NCBI RefSeq assembly: GCF_014297575.1
Contig: NZ_CP060412.1
Coordinates: 868,001-932,000 of the forward strand
Direction of reading: 5' to 3'
DNA from: Dyella telluris
Lineage (GTDB): Bacteria > Pseudomonadota > Gammaproteobacteria > Xanthomonadales > Rhodanobacteraceae
Length of the DNA stretch: 64,000 bases
In this document: positions 35,667-44,223 of the stretch, piece by piece
Layout of the letters: every line of letters starts with the position of its first letter
Numbering within the stretch: position 1 is the first letter of the stretch
Translations under genes and position numbers: made by a program
Notes under the pieces: generated by a model
Databases searched by the model: none
What the model was told of the DNA's origin: nothing
What the model saw: only the letters and a program-made list of their open reading frames with translations

Positions 35667-36056
35667 ATGCGTTCCGCCCTGTTGCTCGTGCTCGGCCTGG
35701 TCATCGGCATCGTCGGAACCGTGTTCGCAATGAATGCGCTGCAGGAACGCCAGCCATACTCACATTCCCTGATGGTCACCATGGCCCACCACGCCGGTGC
35801 GCTGAGCGCTGCGGTGAAGGCGCAGAAGTGCGATGCCGCCCAGTCGCAACAGCACCTCACCCGCCTGCTGGAAACCCAGGCAGACATAGGTGAGGCCTTC
35901 CCGGGCGTGGATCAACCGTTCAAGGACGAGGCTGCCAAGCTGCGCGAGAAGACCCAGGCAGCCATCCAGGCGGCACCGGCGGACTGTGCCGCACTGGCCG
36001 CGGCGATCAAGCCGATCGGTGAGACCTGCCAGTCCTGCCACCAGCAATACCGATAA
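35667..36056 (+). CDS. Cytochrome c'/c556-like protein
   Basis: A 129-residue exported haem protein. The ATG at 35667 follows AAGGGA and opens a signal sequence or anchor (MRSALLLVLGLVIGIVGTVFA). The mature part is predicted helical and contains paired cysteines at KCDAAQ and DCAALA. The C-terminus holds the haem-binding CQSCH followed by QQYR, the placement seen in four-helix cytochrome c'. It is somewhat short for the family, so a c556-like or truncated variant is possible. Redox partner is unknown. Confidence 0.8.
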   Translation: MRSALLLVLGLVIGIVGTVFAMNALQERQPYSHSLMVTMAHHAGALSAAVKAQKCDAAQSQQHLTRLLETQADIGEAFPGVDQPFKDEAAKLREKTQAAIQAAPADCAALAAAIKPIGETCQSCHQQYR

Positions 36057-36075
36057 AGGCAGCCCCTTCCCTGTT

Positions 36076-36151
36076 GGAGCGCCCTTGGGCGCGACCGGGA
36101 TGCCGGAGGCGAAGCAAGCGTGGATGCCGCAGTCGCGCCCAAGGGCGCTCC
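36076..36151. repeat. Paired REP-like element, GGAGCGCCCTTGGGC variant
   Basis: Exact inverted 20-bp arms GGAGCGCCCTTGGGCGCGAC (36076-36095) and its complement (36132-36151), followed by CTACA. It lies 19 bp after the cytochrome gene and just beyond the DUF962 gene stop. Confidence 0.85.
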
Positions 36152-36170
36152 TACACGGGCAGTCACCTCG

Positions 36171-36473
36171 TCAGAGCTTTACCTTGCCGCGCAGGATCTG
36201 CCAGTACATCACCCAGTCACCCATCAGGCTGTACAGCGGATGGGTGAAGGTGGCGGGTCGATTCTTCTCGAACACGTAGTGCCCGATCCAGGCAAAGCCG
36301 TAGCCCGCCACCGGCGCCAGCAGCAGCCACCAGGCATTGCCGGTAGCCAGCGCGGTAACGATCACGCCCAGCACCAGTGTGCTGCCGGCGAAGTGCATGC
36401 GCCGGCACTGACGATCGCTGTGCTCGCCCAGATAGAACGGATAGAACTCGCGAAAGCTGGCGTACTGCGACAT
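36171..36473 (-). CDS. DUF962/Mpo1-like membrane protein
   Basis: A 100-residue protein of the DUF962 (Mpo1-like) family: ASFREFYPFYLGEHSDRQCRRMHFAGSTLVLGVIV, a second hydrophobic stretch NAWWLLLAPVAGYGFAWIGHYVFEKNRPATFTHPLYSLMGDWVMYWQIL. The conserved His residues (GEHS, MHF, GHYVFEKNRP, THP) are present. Yeast Mpo1 is a dioxygenase acting on 2-hydroxy fatty acids; a similar role in bacteria is not established. The start MSQYASF fits the family better than upstream GTG alternatives. Confidence 0.85.
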   Translation of the reverse strand: MSQYASFREFYPFYLGEHSDRQCRRMHFAGSTLVLGVIVTALATGNAWWLLLAPVAGYGFAWIGHYVFEKNRPATFTHPLYSLMGDWVMYWQILRGKVKL

Positions 36474-36552
36474 GCGGGTCACCGTAGAGGGTTCTCCCGG
36501 AGGGTAATCCGCCGCGCCCGAACATGCATGCGCGGGCGCAACATGCCGGGCC

Positions 36553-37428
36553 TCAGGCTGGCAACGGGATGAACTCCTCCTCGTCGCCGATGACCTTGCC
36601 CATGCGCTGGGCCACCCAATCCGCCTTGGCCTGCTCGATGCGTTCGCGCGTGCTGGCCACAAAGTTCCACCACAGGTGGCGCTCGCCATCCAGCGGTGCG
36701 CCGCCAAACAGCATCACGCGGCTCTTGCGGCGCGCGCGCAGCGGCGGTGAGGCATCACCGACCTGCACGGCGGCGTGCATGGGCTGCACGGTGACACCGT
36801 CCCATTCCACTTCGCCATCCACCACGCACACGCCACGCTCCACGTGCTGCTCGGGCCACGGCAGCTCAGCGCCCTCTTCCAGCGTCGCCTCGACGAAGAA
36901 CATCGGCGCGAACACCTTCACCGGCGACTCCTTGCCGTAGCCGGTGCCGGCAATGAGCACGAGCTCTGCGCCCGGCAGGGAAATCCTTGGCAGCTCATCG
37001 GCGCCGTGGTGATGGAACTCCGGTTCCACCTCGGCATCCTTTTGCGGCAACGCCACCCACACCTGGATGCCATGCGCGCGCAGGCCGCCACCGCGCGCTT
37101 CCGGCGGCGTGCGCTCGGAATGCACGATGCCGCGACCAGAGGTCATCCAGTTCACTTCACCCGGCCGGATGTCCGCGATGCTGCCCAGGCTGTCGCGATG
37201 GCGGATCACGCCTTCGAACAACCACGTCACCGTGGCCAGGCCGATGTGCGGATGCGGACGGACGTCCATGCCCTTGTCGTCGAGGAAGGTGACGGGCCCC
37301 ATGTAGTCGAAGAACACGAACGGTCCCACGTGCCGTGCCTGCAGCACCGGCAGCAGCCGGCGCACGTTGAAGCCGTCGCCAAGGTCATGCACGCGGCCAT
37401 CGATCAGGGTCGGTTGCTGTTCCATCAT
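36553..37428 (-). CDS. Pirin family protein
   Basis: A 291-residue bicupin. GAGGAG lies directly upstream of two adjacent Met codons; the first is used. The N-terminal cupin carries the pirin metal pattern: RPHPHIGLATVTWLFEGVIRHRDSLG and GRGIVHSERTP, giving the three His and one Glu set. The C-terminal cupin includes APMFFVEATLEEGAELPWPEQHVERGVCVVDGEVE. Some pirins are quercetinases, others are regulators, and the sequence does not decide. It lies 10 bp downstream of the old-yellow-enzyme gene on the same strand, so they are probably co-transcribed. Confidence 0.92.
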   Translation of the reverse strand: MMEQQPTLIDGRVHDLGDGFNVRRLLPVLQARHVGPFVFFDYMGPVTFLDDKGMDVRPHPHIGLATVTWLFEGVIRHRDSLGSIADIRPGEVNWMTSGRGIVHSERTPPEARGGGLRAHGIQVWVALPQKDAEVEPEFHHHGADELPRISLPGAELVLIAGTGYGKESPVKVFAPMFFVEATLEEGAELPWPEQHVERGVCVVDGEVEWDGVTVQPMHAAVQVGDASPPLRARRKSRVMLFGGAPLDGERHLWWNFVASTRERIEQAKADWVAQRMGKVIGDEEEFIPLPA

Positions 37429-37438
37429 GTCTCCTCGT

Positions 37439-38497
37439 TTACCAGGCGCGCTGGTATTGCTCGGGCGCGTCAATCGCCACGCCCAGTTCCTGTGCGGCAC
37501 GCCGCGGGAAATACGGATCGCGCAGGCTTTCGCGTGCGATCAGCACGACGTCGGCCGCTCCTTCGTCGATAATCCGCGCCGCATGTGTGGATTCGGTGAT
37601 GAGCCCGACCGCGCCCGTGGCGATGCCTGCGTCATGACGCAGCCGCGCCGCGAACGGTACCTGGTAACCGGGCGACACGGGAATCTTCACGTGCGATACC
37701 AGGCCGCCACTGGATACGTCGATCAGGTCAACGCCCATCGACTTCACCATCTGCGCCAGCTGCACGCTCTGCTCGACGTCCCAGCCACCATCGCGCCAGT
37801 CGGTGGCGGAGATGCGCAGCCACAACGGCAGATGTTCCGGCCACACCTCGCGCACCGCCACGATCACCTCACGCACCAGTCGCGTGCGGTTTTCGAAGCT
37901 GCCGCCGTATTCGTCGGTACGTTCGTTGCTCAGCGGCGACAGGAACTGGTGCAGCAGATAGCCGTGGGCACCGTGCAGTTCGATCAGCTCGAAGCCTGCC
38001 CCCAGCGCGCGTTCGGCGGCCGCACGGAAATCCGCGATCACCTGGGCGATGCCCTGTTTGTCCAGCGCCTGCGGCACATGCCAGTGCTGGTCGAACGGAA
38101 TGGCCGACGGCGCCACGGTAGGCCACGCACCCGCATCGGCAGCAAGCGGACCACCACCCTCCCAGGGACGCTGCGAGCTGGCCTTGCGCCCGGCGTGCGC
38201 GAGCTGCACGCCCGCCACCGCGCCGTTGGCCTTGATGAAACGGGTGATCGGCTGCCAGGCCGCCTGGTGCGCTTCACTCCACAGGCCGACATCGCCCGCG
38301 GAGATACGGCCTTCGGGCGAGACCGCCGTGGCCTCGGCGATGACCAGGCCGGCACCGCCCACGGCGCGGCTGCCCAGATGCACCAGATGCCAGTGATCGG
38401 GCATGCCGTTGGTGGCCGAGTACTGGCACATCGGCGCGATCACGATGCGGTTGCGCAGTGCAACGCTGCGTTGCTGGTAGGGAGTGAAGAGTTTCAT
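37439..38497 (-). CDS. namA: Old-yellow-enzyme family NADPH dehydrogenase (YqjM type)
   Basis: A 352-residue FMN-dependent ene-reductase of the TIM-barrel OYE family. YqjM-class features are present: Cys in APMCQYSATNG near 23-30, HWHLVHLGSRAVGGAGLVIAEATAV, the active-site GVQLAHAGRKASS, and ELHGAHGYLLHQFLSPLSNERTDEYGGS with the catalytic His pair region (about 175-200). Such enzymes reduce activated C=C bonds of enals, enones and nitro compounds and respond to oxidative or xenobiotic stress. It lies 10 bp upstream of pirin in the same direction. Confidence 0.93.
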   Translation of the reverse strand: MKLFTPYQQRSVALRNRIVIAPMCQYSATNGMPDHWHLVHLGSRAVGGAGLVIAEATAVSPEGRISAGDVGLWSEAHQAAWQPITRFIKANGAVAGVQLAHAGRKASSQRPWEGGGPLAADAGAWPTVAPSAIPFDQHWHVPQALDKQGIAQVIADFRAAAERALGAGFELIELHGAHGYLLHQFLSPLSNERTDEYGGSFENRTRLVREVIVAVREVWPEHLPLWLRISATDWRDGGWDVEQSVQLAQMVKSMGVDLIDVSSGGLVSHVKIPVSPGYQVPFAARLRHDAGIATGAVGLITESTHAARIIDEGAADVVLIARESLRDPYFPRRAAQELGVAIDAPEQYQRAW

Positions 38498-38548
38498 CGG
38501 ACCTGCTCCGGAAAGATCAGCCAGAGATGCCGGCTGCTCGCGCCGGGT

Positions 38549-39445
38549 TCAAGTACTCTTTTGGGTAGCTTGTGCATCGAGCCAGTCGGCAACGCGCGTC
38601 GCCACCGGCCCCGGCGTCTTCATCCAGCCGAAATGATCCGCCTTGTCAGCGCCAAGGTCGGCCGCCGTGACCACCTGCTGCACAGCTTCACCCTGTGGCA
38701 TTTTCTCCAACAACCATGACAGCGATGTCTGCGGCGCCAGCCAGTCGTCCTGCAGGCGTAGCGCGAGCACGGGCAAACGCAGTTGCTGTAGCAGGGCTTC
38801 GACGTCGGCCGCCATGCCCATGGCGGCATAGCGACCGGTACGACCGGTGCGCGCCCAGTCATCGATCAGCCGGCGCGCTTCGTTGCCACCAAAGCCGATC
38901 CTGCGTCCCGGCAGATAACCGAACGCTCTTGCCAACCAGGGCGCCAGGGCATACGCCAGCCAGAGCAGTCGCCCCTGCGGAAACTGGCGCCAATAAGGCG
39001 CACCACTCGCCACGGCCAGCAGGCCGGCCGGTTCGCGTGGATGCAGGGCGGCGTACAACACGGCGATCTGCGCGCCCAGGCTGTGCCCGCCCAGATACAG
39101 CGGCGCCTGTGCCACGTGGGCGCGCGCAACGGCGATACCCGCCGGCAAGTCGTCCACAAGCAGCTCGCGGTAGCCCCAGTCCTGCCGACGGCTTGCACGC
39201 CTGTCGCTGGAACCGATCCCTCGCCATTCGTGGATGGCCACGGTCACCCCGCGTGCGGCCAGCGCCTGTGCCAGCGGCAGGTAATGCTTCGCGGCGACCC
39301 CCAGGGCCGGCACCCAATAGAGCAGACGCGTGGTCGCCTGTGCGGGACGCTGCAGCAGCACGTCGGCACGTGCTCCATCCGCAGCGACCGCAGGAATGGC
39401 CTCGCAGGGTGGCAGCTTGGCGGCAAGGGGAAACGTCGCGGGCAT
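38549..39445 (-). CDS. Alpha/beta hydrolase
   Basis: A 298-residue cytoplasmic alpha/beta-hydrolase. The oxyanion region is LLYWVPALGVAAKHYLPLAQALAARG and VAIHEWRGIGSSDRR (about 41-82). The nucleophile elbow is YLGGHSLGAQIAVLYAAL with Ser near 122. The candidate catalytic His is in DKADHFGWMKTPG near 272 and an Asp in LRLQDDWLAP near 235. No signal peptide. The architecture is typical of serine lipase/esterase-like enzymes, but substrate is not evident. It is 51 bp from the OYE gene on the same strand and might be co-transcribed. Confidence 0.85.
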   Translation of the reverse strand: MPATFPLAAKLPPCEAIPAVAADGARADVLLQRPAQATTRLLYWVPALGVAAKHYLPLAQALAARGVTVAIHEWRGIGSSDRRASRRQDWGYRELLVDDLPAGIAVARAHVAQAPLYLGGHSLGAQIAVLYAALHPREPAGLLAVASGAPYWRQFPQGRLLWLAYALAPWLARAFGYLPGRRIGFGGNEARRLIDDWARTGRTGRYAAMGMAADVEALLQQLRLPVLALRLQDDWLAPQTSLSWLLEKMPQGEAVQQVVTAADLGADKADHFGWMKTPGPVATRVADWLDAQATQKST

Positions 39446-39513
39446 TCACGGCACGCCATGGCGGAAGAGCTCCGCAGGCTAGCGAATTCAGGCGCGGCCA
39501 AACAGTCGCGCAA

Positions 39514-39545
39514 AAGAAAAGGCCGGCATCAACCGGCCTTTTCTT
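39514..39545 (-). terminator. Terminator of first cold-shock gene
   Basis: AAGAAAAGGCCGG and CCGGCCTTTTCTT form a 13-bp stem with loop CATCAA, 31 bases after the csp stop codon; T-rich tracts on both sides make it potentially bidirectional. Confidence 0.8.
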
Positions 39546-39575
39546 CATACTGCGAGCGGGTTTCCCCTGATGACT

Positions 39576-39785
39576 TCAGGCGGGCGCCACTTCGTCGGCC
39601 TGCAGGCCCTTCTGGCCCTGCACCACCTTGAAGCTCACCTTCTGCCCTTCCTTCAGGCTGCGGAACCCCGATCCGCTGATGGCGCGGAAATGCACGAACA
39701 CATCCGGGCCGCTCTCACGACTGATAAAGCCAAAGCCTTTGGCGTCGTTGAACCATTTGACAGTGCCAACTTCACGATCCGACAT
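39576..39785 (-). CDS. Cold-shock protein (CspA family), copy 1
   Basis: A 69-residue single-domain nucleic-acid chaperone: [30 protein letters not shown] contains both RNP1 (KGFGFI) and RNP2 (VFVHF). It binds single-stranded RNA/DNA and melts secondary structure at low temperature or during growth shifts. It is about 80% identical by eye to the second copy 300 bp upstream. A leader of about 140 bases with conserved blocks precedes the gene, and its promoter matches that of copy 2. Confidence 0.97.
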   Translation of the reverse strand: MSDREVGTVKWFNDAKGFGFISRESGPDVFVHFRAISGSGFRSLKEGQKVSFKVVQGQKGLQADEVAPA

Positions 39786-40020
39786 GACTCACTCCGATCA
39801 ACTCGATGCTGAGACAAGTCAGCCTCCCCTTTGGCCGACGGCTTACTGGGCATGCAGGGATCGGGGTGAAGCGATGTGGACCCTTGCGAGTCGCGCACCG
39901 GGCACGCACGTGACCGAGCAACCACAGTGAATCCAGCATAACGGATTTCTTTAATGCAAGTGAATGGTCTTAATCATTAATTCTGATTTTCACATTTCAA
40001 CGACATTTGCGAATAAAACA
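39786..40020 (-). promoter_or_regulatory. Leader and promoter of cold-shock copy 1
   Basis: No protein gene is seen. The minus strand has a candidate promoter TTCACT (39959-39964), 18 bases, TATGCT (39935-39940). Downstream come CTGTGGTTGCTCGG (39914-39927), ACATCGCTTCACCCC (39863-39877) and CCAGTAAGCCG (39839-39849). All recur, in order, in front of copy 2, indicating a structured cspA-like 5' leader. Confidence 0.65.
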
Positions 40021-40050
40021 AAAAAGCCAGGCATTGCTGCCTGGCTTTTT
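40021..40050 (-). terminator. Terminator of second cold-shock gene
   Basis: AAAAAGCCAGGCA and TGCCTGGCTTTTT form a 13-bp stem with a 4-base loop. The minus strand continues with a T-rich run (TTTTTTGTTTT). It lies 22 bases after the csp copy 2 stop. Confidence 0.85.
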
Positions 40051-40072
40051 CTTCAACGCTTGAAGGCGTTTA

Positions 40073-40282
40073 TTACTGCGGCATCACTTCGTCGGCCTGC
40101 AGGCCCTTCTGGCCCTGCACAACCTTGAAGGAGACCTTCTGGCCTTCCTGCAGGCTCTTGAAGCCGTTGCCCTGGATCGCGCGGAAATGCACGAAGACAT
40201 CCGGGCCGTTGTCACGGCTGATGAAGCCGAAGCCCTTGGCATCGTTGAACCACTTGACGGTACCGATCTGACGATCAGACAT
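40073..40282 (-). CDS. Cold-shock protein (CspA family), copy 2
   Basis: A 69-residue cold-shock domain protein with RNP1 KGFGFI and RNP2 VFVHF, nearly identical to copy 1 (main changes [30 protein letters not shown]). The ATG at 40282 has GGAG upstream; a GTG three codons earlier is not needed. Each copy has its own terminator and its own leader, so this is a tandem duplication that kept its control signals rather than an operon. Confidence 0.97.
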   Translation of the reverse strand: MSDRQIGTVKWFNDAKGFGFISRDNGPDVFVHFRAIQGNGFKSLQEGQKVSFKVVQGQKGLQADEVMPQ

Positions 40283-40291
40283 GTTAATCAC

Positions 40292-40623
40292 TCCATAGGA
40301 TTTTAGAGACTCAGCCTGCGCAACACGCGCTGGCCGGCTTACTGGTGTGCGGGAAACCCTAGGGGTGAGGCGATGTTGCTAGATCGAGATCAGGCGGCAT
40401 CGGGTCACAAAACTCTGGTGACCCCAGCAAACACAGTAAGCGCATGATAGCCGCTCCGGGGTCGCAAGGCGAATAGGGAAATACCTATCGAAGCTGAATG
40501 AATAACCGTCAGTCCTTACAAATCGGATTTGATTTTCACGCCATCTTCGCATTTCATCCCTTTCCTTGATGGGCAGGTTTATTGCCCCCCCTAACCCCCG
40601 AACATCCCCTCCGGAGAAGCCTC
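40292..40623 (-). promoter_or_regulatory. Leader and promoter of cold-shock copy 2
   Basis: A 332-bp spacer without a gene. Copies of the leader blocks are CCAGTAAGCCG (40335-40345), ACATCGCCTCACCCC (40362-40376) and CTGTGTTTGCTGGG (40423-40436). The candidate -10 TATCAT is at 40444-40449 with TTCGCC about 18 bases further upstream, aligning with the copy 1 promoter. An AT-richer stretch (40495-40550) lies beyond. Confidence 0.6.
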
Positions 40624-41106
40624 ATGAAGTTCCATCGCCATCGTCGTCTGGCCCTCCTTGCCCTTGTCGCAGGCGGCGTGATCCTGGCCGGATGCTCCAA
40701 CAAGCCGGAAACCCGCCCGTCGACGACGACCCATGGCAGTACTACGGCCGCCAGCGGCTCGCACGCCGCCACCAGCGGCACCTCCGGCACCACCCGGACC
40801 CGCACCGGCACGGTGACCACCTCCGGCGGCAAGCCGCTGCCCAACAGCACCGGCATCCCCGCCTGCGACGACTACCTGGCGAGCTACGTGTCCTGCCATG
40901 CCGCCGCAGGGGTCTACCCGGCTGACCAGATCCAGTCGCGCTACGAGGACATGCGCACCAGCCTGTTGCAGGACTCGGTGGATCCCACCACCCGACCCCA
41001 GCTGGGCGCGCGCTGCGCTGCGCTGGCCAAGCAGCTGCGCGCCACGCTGCAGGGCAAGTCGTGTGGCCCTGCCAGCCCCGCCGCCGCCAGTGGCGGCTCG
41101 CACTGA
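40624..41106 (+). CDS. Putative lipoprotein of unknown function
   Basis: A 160-residue exported lipoprotein. A GGAG site precedes the ATG. The signal peptide ends in the lipobox LAGC (Cys at about 24), followed by a roughly 45-residue Ser/Thr/Gly linker. The folded C-terminal part (about 72-150) has four cysteines (IPACDDYLASYVSCHAA, GARCAALA, GKSCGP) that could form two disulphides. No family is recognised with confidence. It ends 3 bases before the stop codon of the convergent ycaQ gene. Confidence 0.8.
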   Translation: MKFHRHRRLALLALVAGGVILAGCSNKPETRPSTTTHGSTTAASGSHAATSGTSGTTRTRTGTVTTSGGKPLPNSTGIPACDDYLASYVSCHAAAGVYPADQIQSRYEDMRTSLLQDSVDPTTRPQLGARCAALAKQLRATLQGKSCGPASPAAASGGSH

Positions 41107-41109
41107 GTT

Positions 41110-42384
41110 TCAGCGCAACAATGCACGCAGCGAGGCGGCCACAGGAGCCGGCCGGCTGCGTGCAAGCTTCACCTTGGGCGTGCCATGCCATTGCGCCGAT
41201 GCGCGGATGGCATCGGCGATGTCTCCGAGCAGGCGAGGCGTAGCCTCGACCTCCGGCTCCAGATAGAGCACCTTGACCTCGAACACGCCTTCGCGACGAT
41301 GTGCCTTCGCATCAAGACGACCTACCAAACGCCCCCGGTGAAGGATGGGCAGCACGTAGTAGCCATACTTCCGCTTGGGCGCGGGCACGTAGCATTCGAT
41401 GGTGTATTCGAAACCGAACAGCACCTGCGCGCGCGCACGATCCCATACCACCGGATCGAATGGCGACAACAATGTGGTGTGCGTGGCACGCAGCTGGCCT
41501 GATGCCGCCTGCGCAAGCCAATCCGCGTGATCGCGATGCACGTAGGCAGGCACGCTCCAGTCCGCCACCTGCACCACCAACAGCTCGCCTTCGGCCACCA
41601 GCGGCGCCAGCTCCTTGTCGGTCACTGCGGGTTTCAACCGGTAATAGTCGGCAATCCAGCGCACCTGCGCGATGCCAAGTGCGCGCACGCTGTCGAGGAT
41701 GAAGCGCCTGCGCAGTGCATCCGAATCCAGTTCCAGCAGCGCCCGGTCCATGGGCGGATCAAGTTTGGCCAGCACACGATCGGCCAGATCGTAGACGCGC
41801 TGGAAGCGTTCGCGACGCGTCACCATCAGCTCGCCGAGAGCGAACCACGCTTCCAGCCAGCGCTTTTCGGGTTTCCATGACCACCAGCCGCCCGCGCTGC
41901 GCGTTTCGCTCTCGAAGTCCGCCGCGCGTGCCGCACCGTTGTCGCGGATGCGCGCGAGCAGTGCATCCATGCCATCGCGATGCTCGCGATGCATGCGATC
42001 GGCGTGCTTGTACGCCCAGTGCATGGCACGCTGCCTGCGCCATGCCTGGTGCAACGGAAGATCCGCCGCGGGCACGAAGCACGCCTCATGCGCCCAGCTT
42101 TCCGCAATGCGCCCGGTATCGAGCACATCCTCCAGCCATTGCGGATCGTAGTCGCCGATACGCGAATGAAGCACCAGATAGGGGCTGCGCGCGACCACAT
42201 GAATGCTGTCGATCTGCAGAAGGCGCATACGGGCCACGGTTGCGACGACATCGTCCTTGCACGCACGCGCCTTTGGCTTGTTGAGCACGCCCTGCGCCGC
42301 CAGATGCAGGCGCTGCGCCTGCGCCAGGCTCAACGAAACCGGTGGCGCAGATGAAGAAACCGACAACGATAACGATGACTTCAC
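41110..42384 (-). CDS. YcaQ-type winged-helix DNA glycosylase
   Basis: A 424-residue protein of the HTH_42/YcaQ family, including AlkZ-like enzymes that unhook interstrand crosslinks and remove bulky alkylated bases. The catalytic QxD/QxQ-type motif is visible as RMRLLQIDSIHVVARSPYLVLHSRIGDYDP near 53-80. The three winged-helix repeats and a C-terminal barrel (PFDPVVWDRARAQVLFGFEYTIECYVPAPKRKYGYYVLPILHRGRLVGRLDAKAHR) follow. The start is a GTG with a GAGG site at a longish distance. No other repair genes are adjacent. Confidence 0.9.
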   Translation of the reverse strand: MKSSLSLSVSSSAPPVSLSLAQAQRLHLAAQGVLNKPKARACKDDVVATVARMRLLQIDSIHVVARSPYLVLHSRIGDYDPQWLEDVLDTGRIAESWAHEACFVPAADLPLHQAWRRQRAMHWAYKHADRMHREHRDGMDALLARIRDNGAARAADFESETRSAGGWWSWKPEKRWLEAWFALGELMVTRRERFQRVYDLADRVLAKLDPPMDRALLELDSDALRRRFILDSVRALGIAQVRWIADYYRLKPAVTDKELAPLVAEGELLVVQVADWSVPAYVHRDHADWLAQAASGQLRATHTTLLSPFDPVVWDRARAQVLFGFEYTIECYVPAPKRKYGYYVLPILHRGRLVGRLDAKAHRREGVFEVKVLYLEPEVEATPRLLGDIADAIRASAQWHGTPKVKLARSRPAPVAASLRALLR

Positions 42385-42535
42385 GTGATAACGATGCCTC
42401 TATTGAGGTGGCATTTAGCCGTGCTTTGCTAGGTTGAAGCCTGCGCGAAGGACATGCAGCGCGCCATATCGATCCACACTGCACTATCGCGCGTTTCCGC
42501 AGACGAGCCACTCATTCTGGCATGGAGTAACGACG

Positions 42536-42964
42536 ATGAAACCCCGCACTCCCCTACTCGCTTTGGTGACCGCCGGTTCGATGATGCTCGCCGGCTCGCT
42601 GTTGGCACAGGATCAACCCATGCCAACGCCTCCTCCGCCGCAACCAACGACGCAGAACATGCCTGCATCACCACCGACGCAGACCATGCCGGCCGCGACA
42701 CCCACGCCTCCGCCACCGCAGGGCGGCACGCAGGCGAACACGTCCGCCGCTGGCCAGCAGGTGACGATCAACTCCAGCGTTCCCCCGGTGAACGCGGGCC
42801 CGGCACCGAGTTTCGAACAGCTGTCCGGTGGCACCAAATACATTACGGAATCGCAGGCCTCGGCTTATCCGCTGCTTGCCAATGACTTCTCGTATGTAGA
42901 CAAGGGTCACAGCGGCCACATCACCAAGGCGCAATACGAAGCCTGGGTGAGCCACAATCAGTAA
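42536..42964 (+). CDS. Exported Pro-rich protein with degenerate EF-hand
   Basis: A 142-residue protein. A GGAGTAACG site precedes the ATG. A signal peptide (PLLALVTAGSMMLAGSLLAQ) is followed by a Pro/Thr/Gln-rich linker of about 60 residues. The C-terminal segment NDFSYVDKGHSGHITKAQYEAW resembles an EF-hand, but calcium ligand positions are replaced (Gly at 3, Ser at 5, Gln at 12 of the loop), so calcium binding is doubtful. Periplasmic location is inferred. Its role is unknown. Confidence 0.8.
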   Translation: MKPRTPLLALVTAGSMMLAGSLLAQDQPMPTPPPPQPTTQNMPASPPTQTMPAATPTPPPPQGGTQANTSAAGQQVTINSSVPPVNAGPAPSFEQLSGGTKYITESQASAYPLLANDFSYVDKGHSGHITKAQYEAWVSHNQ

Positions 42965-43098
42965 GATGCAGCTCCACTGACGCGGGTCGCCGGCAACGGC
43001 GGCCCGCGTCGTCACATGCGATGCATGGCAGTGCTGCTATGGAACCCGATACCGGCGCCGCGCACTGACCGCACGCCCGACCAGGATGGAGCCTCACC

Positions 43099-44220
43099 AT
43101 GCGACTCACCGCCCTGGCAGCTTCGCTGCTCACGCTTGGCCTGCCCCCGCTCGCTGCCTACGCACAGAATCCCGATCCGATGGATATCCGTGCCTGCACC
43201 GCCATCGAAACCGATTCACAGCGACTGGCCTGCTACGACCACGCCACCGGTCGCGACAACCTGCCCGCCGCGCAGAAGAAGAGCGACACCACGGAGCAGG
43301 CCGCCACCGCGACACCGCCGGCCAAGGCGTTCAGTCATGAGGCATCGCGCACCGCAAGCGCCGCGCCGCCCACCACCGCCACCACGACCGAGCCGGAAGC
43401 GGCACCGCTGTCGTTGCTCGACAGCCGCTGGGAACTGTCGCCCGAGAGCAAGCTGGGCACGTTCAACCTGCGTGGCTACAAGCCGATCGTGGTGTTGCCG
43501 TTCTTCGCCAGCAGCAACCAGAACCGGCAGCCCAGCAGCCCCAATCCGCTCAACACCGTGACCGATCGTGAGTACCTGGACAACATCGAGAGCAAGTTCC
43601 AGCTCAGCCTGAAGACCAAGGTATGGCAGGGCCTGTTCGGCGACGCGGGCGACGTGTGGGTGGCCTTTACCGAGTCCGCGCGCTGGCAGGTCTACAACCA
43701 GCCCGAATCGCGGCCCTTCCGCGAAACCAACTACGAGCCGGAAGTCATGCTCATGTTCAACACGAACTATGAGGTGCTCGGCTGGAACGGCCGTCTGCTT
43801 GGCGTTGCCTTCAACCACGAATCCAACGGCCAGTCCGACCCGCTGTCGCGCAGCTGGAACCGCGTGATGGGCTACATCGGTTTTGAACGCCCCAGCTGGA
43901 CCATCATGTTGCGGCCGTGGTGGCGCGTCCCGGAAGGCGGCACGGACGACAACAACCCCGATATCAGCAATTACATGGGGCGCGCCGACATGCAGATCAT
44001 CCACGAATGGAAAGGCCAGGAATTCGGCCTGATGCTGCGACATTCACTGCGCGGCGGCAGCGAAAGCCATGGCGCGGCGAAGTTCACCTGGTCGTTCCCG
44101 GTGGCCGGCAACCTGCGCGGCTACATGGAACTGTTCAAGGGTTACGGCGAAAGCATGATCGACTACAACCACAATGCCACCTACCTCGGCATTGGTGTGT
44201 CGCTGCTCGACTGGTATTGA
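43099..44220 (+). CDS. pldA: Outer-membrane phospholipase A (PldA/OMPLA)
   Basis: A 373-residue outer-membrane phospholipase A1/A2. A GGAGCC site precedes the ATG and a signal peptide ends at AYA. A Lys/Ala/Thr-rich periplasmic insert of about 80 residues (with CTAIETDSQRLACYDHATG at the start) precedes the barrel. The barrel carries the active-site block GVAFNHESNGQSDPLSRSWNR near 236, with His and Ser of the NHxSxG motif; the protein ends in the aromatic residue Tyr. The N-terminal insert is a Xanthomonadales-style extension compared with E. coli PldA (289 residues). Confidence 0.93.
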   Translation: MRLTALAASLLTLGLPPLAAYAQNPDPMDIRACTAIETDSQRLACYDHATGRDNLPAAQKKSDTTEQAATATPPAKAFSHEASRTASAAPPTTATTTEPEAAPLSLLDSRWELSPESKLGTFNLRGYKPIVVLPFFASSNQNRQPSSPNPLNTVTDREYLDNIESKFQLSLKTKVWQGLFGDAGDVWVAFTESARWQVYNQPESRPFRETNYEPEVMLMFNTNYEVLGWNGRLLGVAFNHESNGQSDPLSRSWNRVMGYIGFERPSWTIMLRPWWRVPEGGTDDNNPDISNYMGRADMQIIHEWKGQEFGLMLRHSLRGGSESHGAAKFTWSFPVAGNLRGYMELFKGYGESMIDYNHNATYLGIGVSLLDWY

Positions 44221-44223
44221 GCG

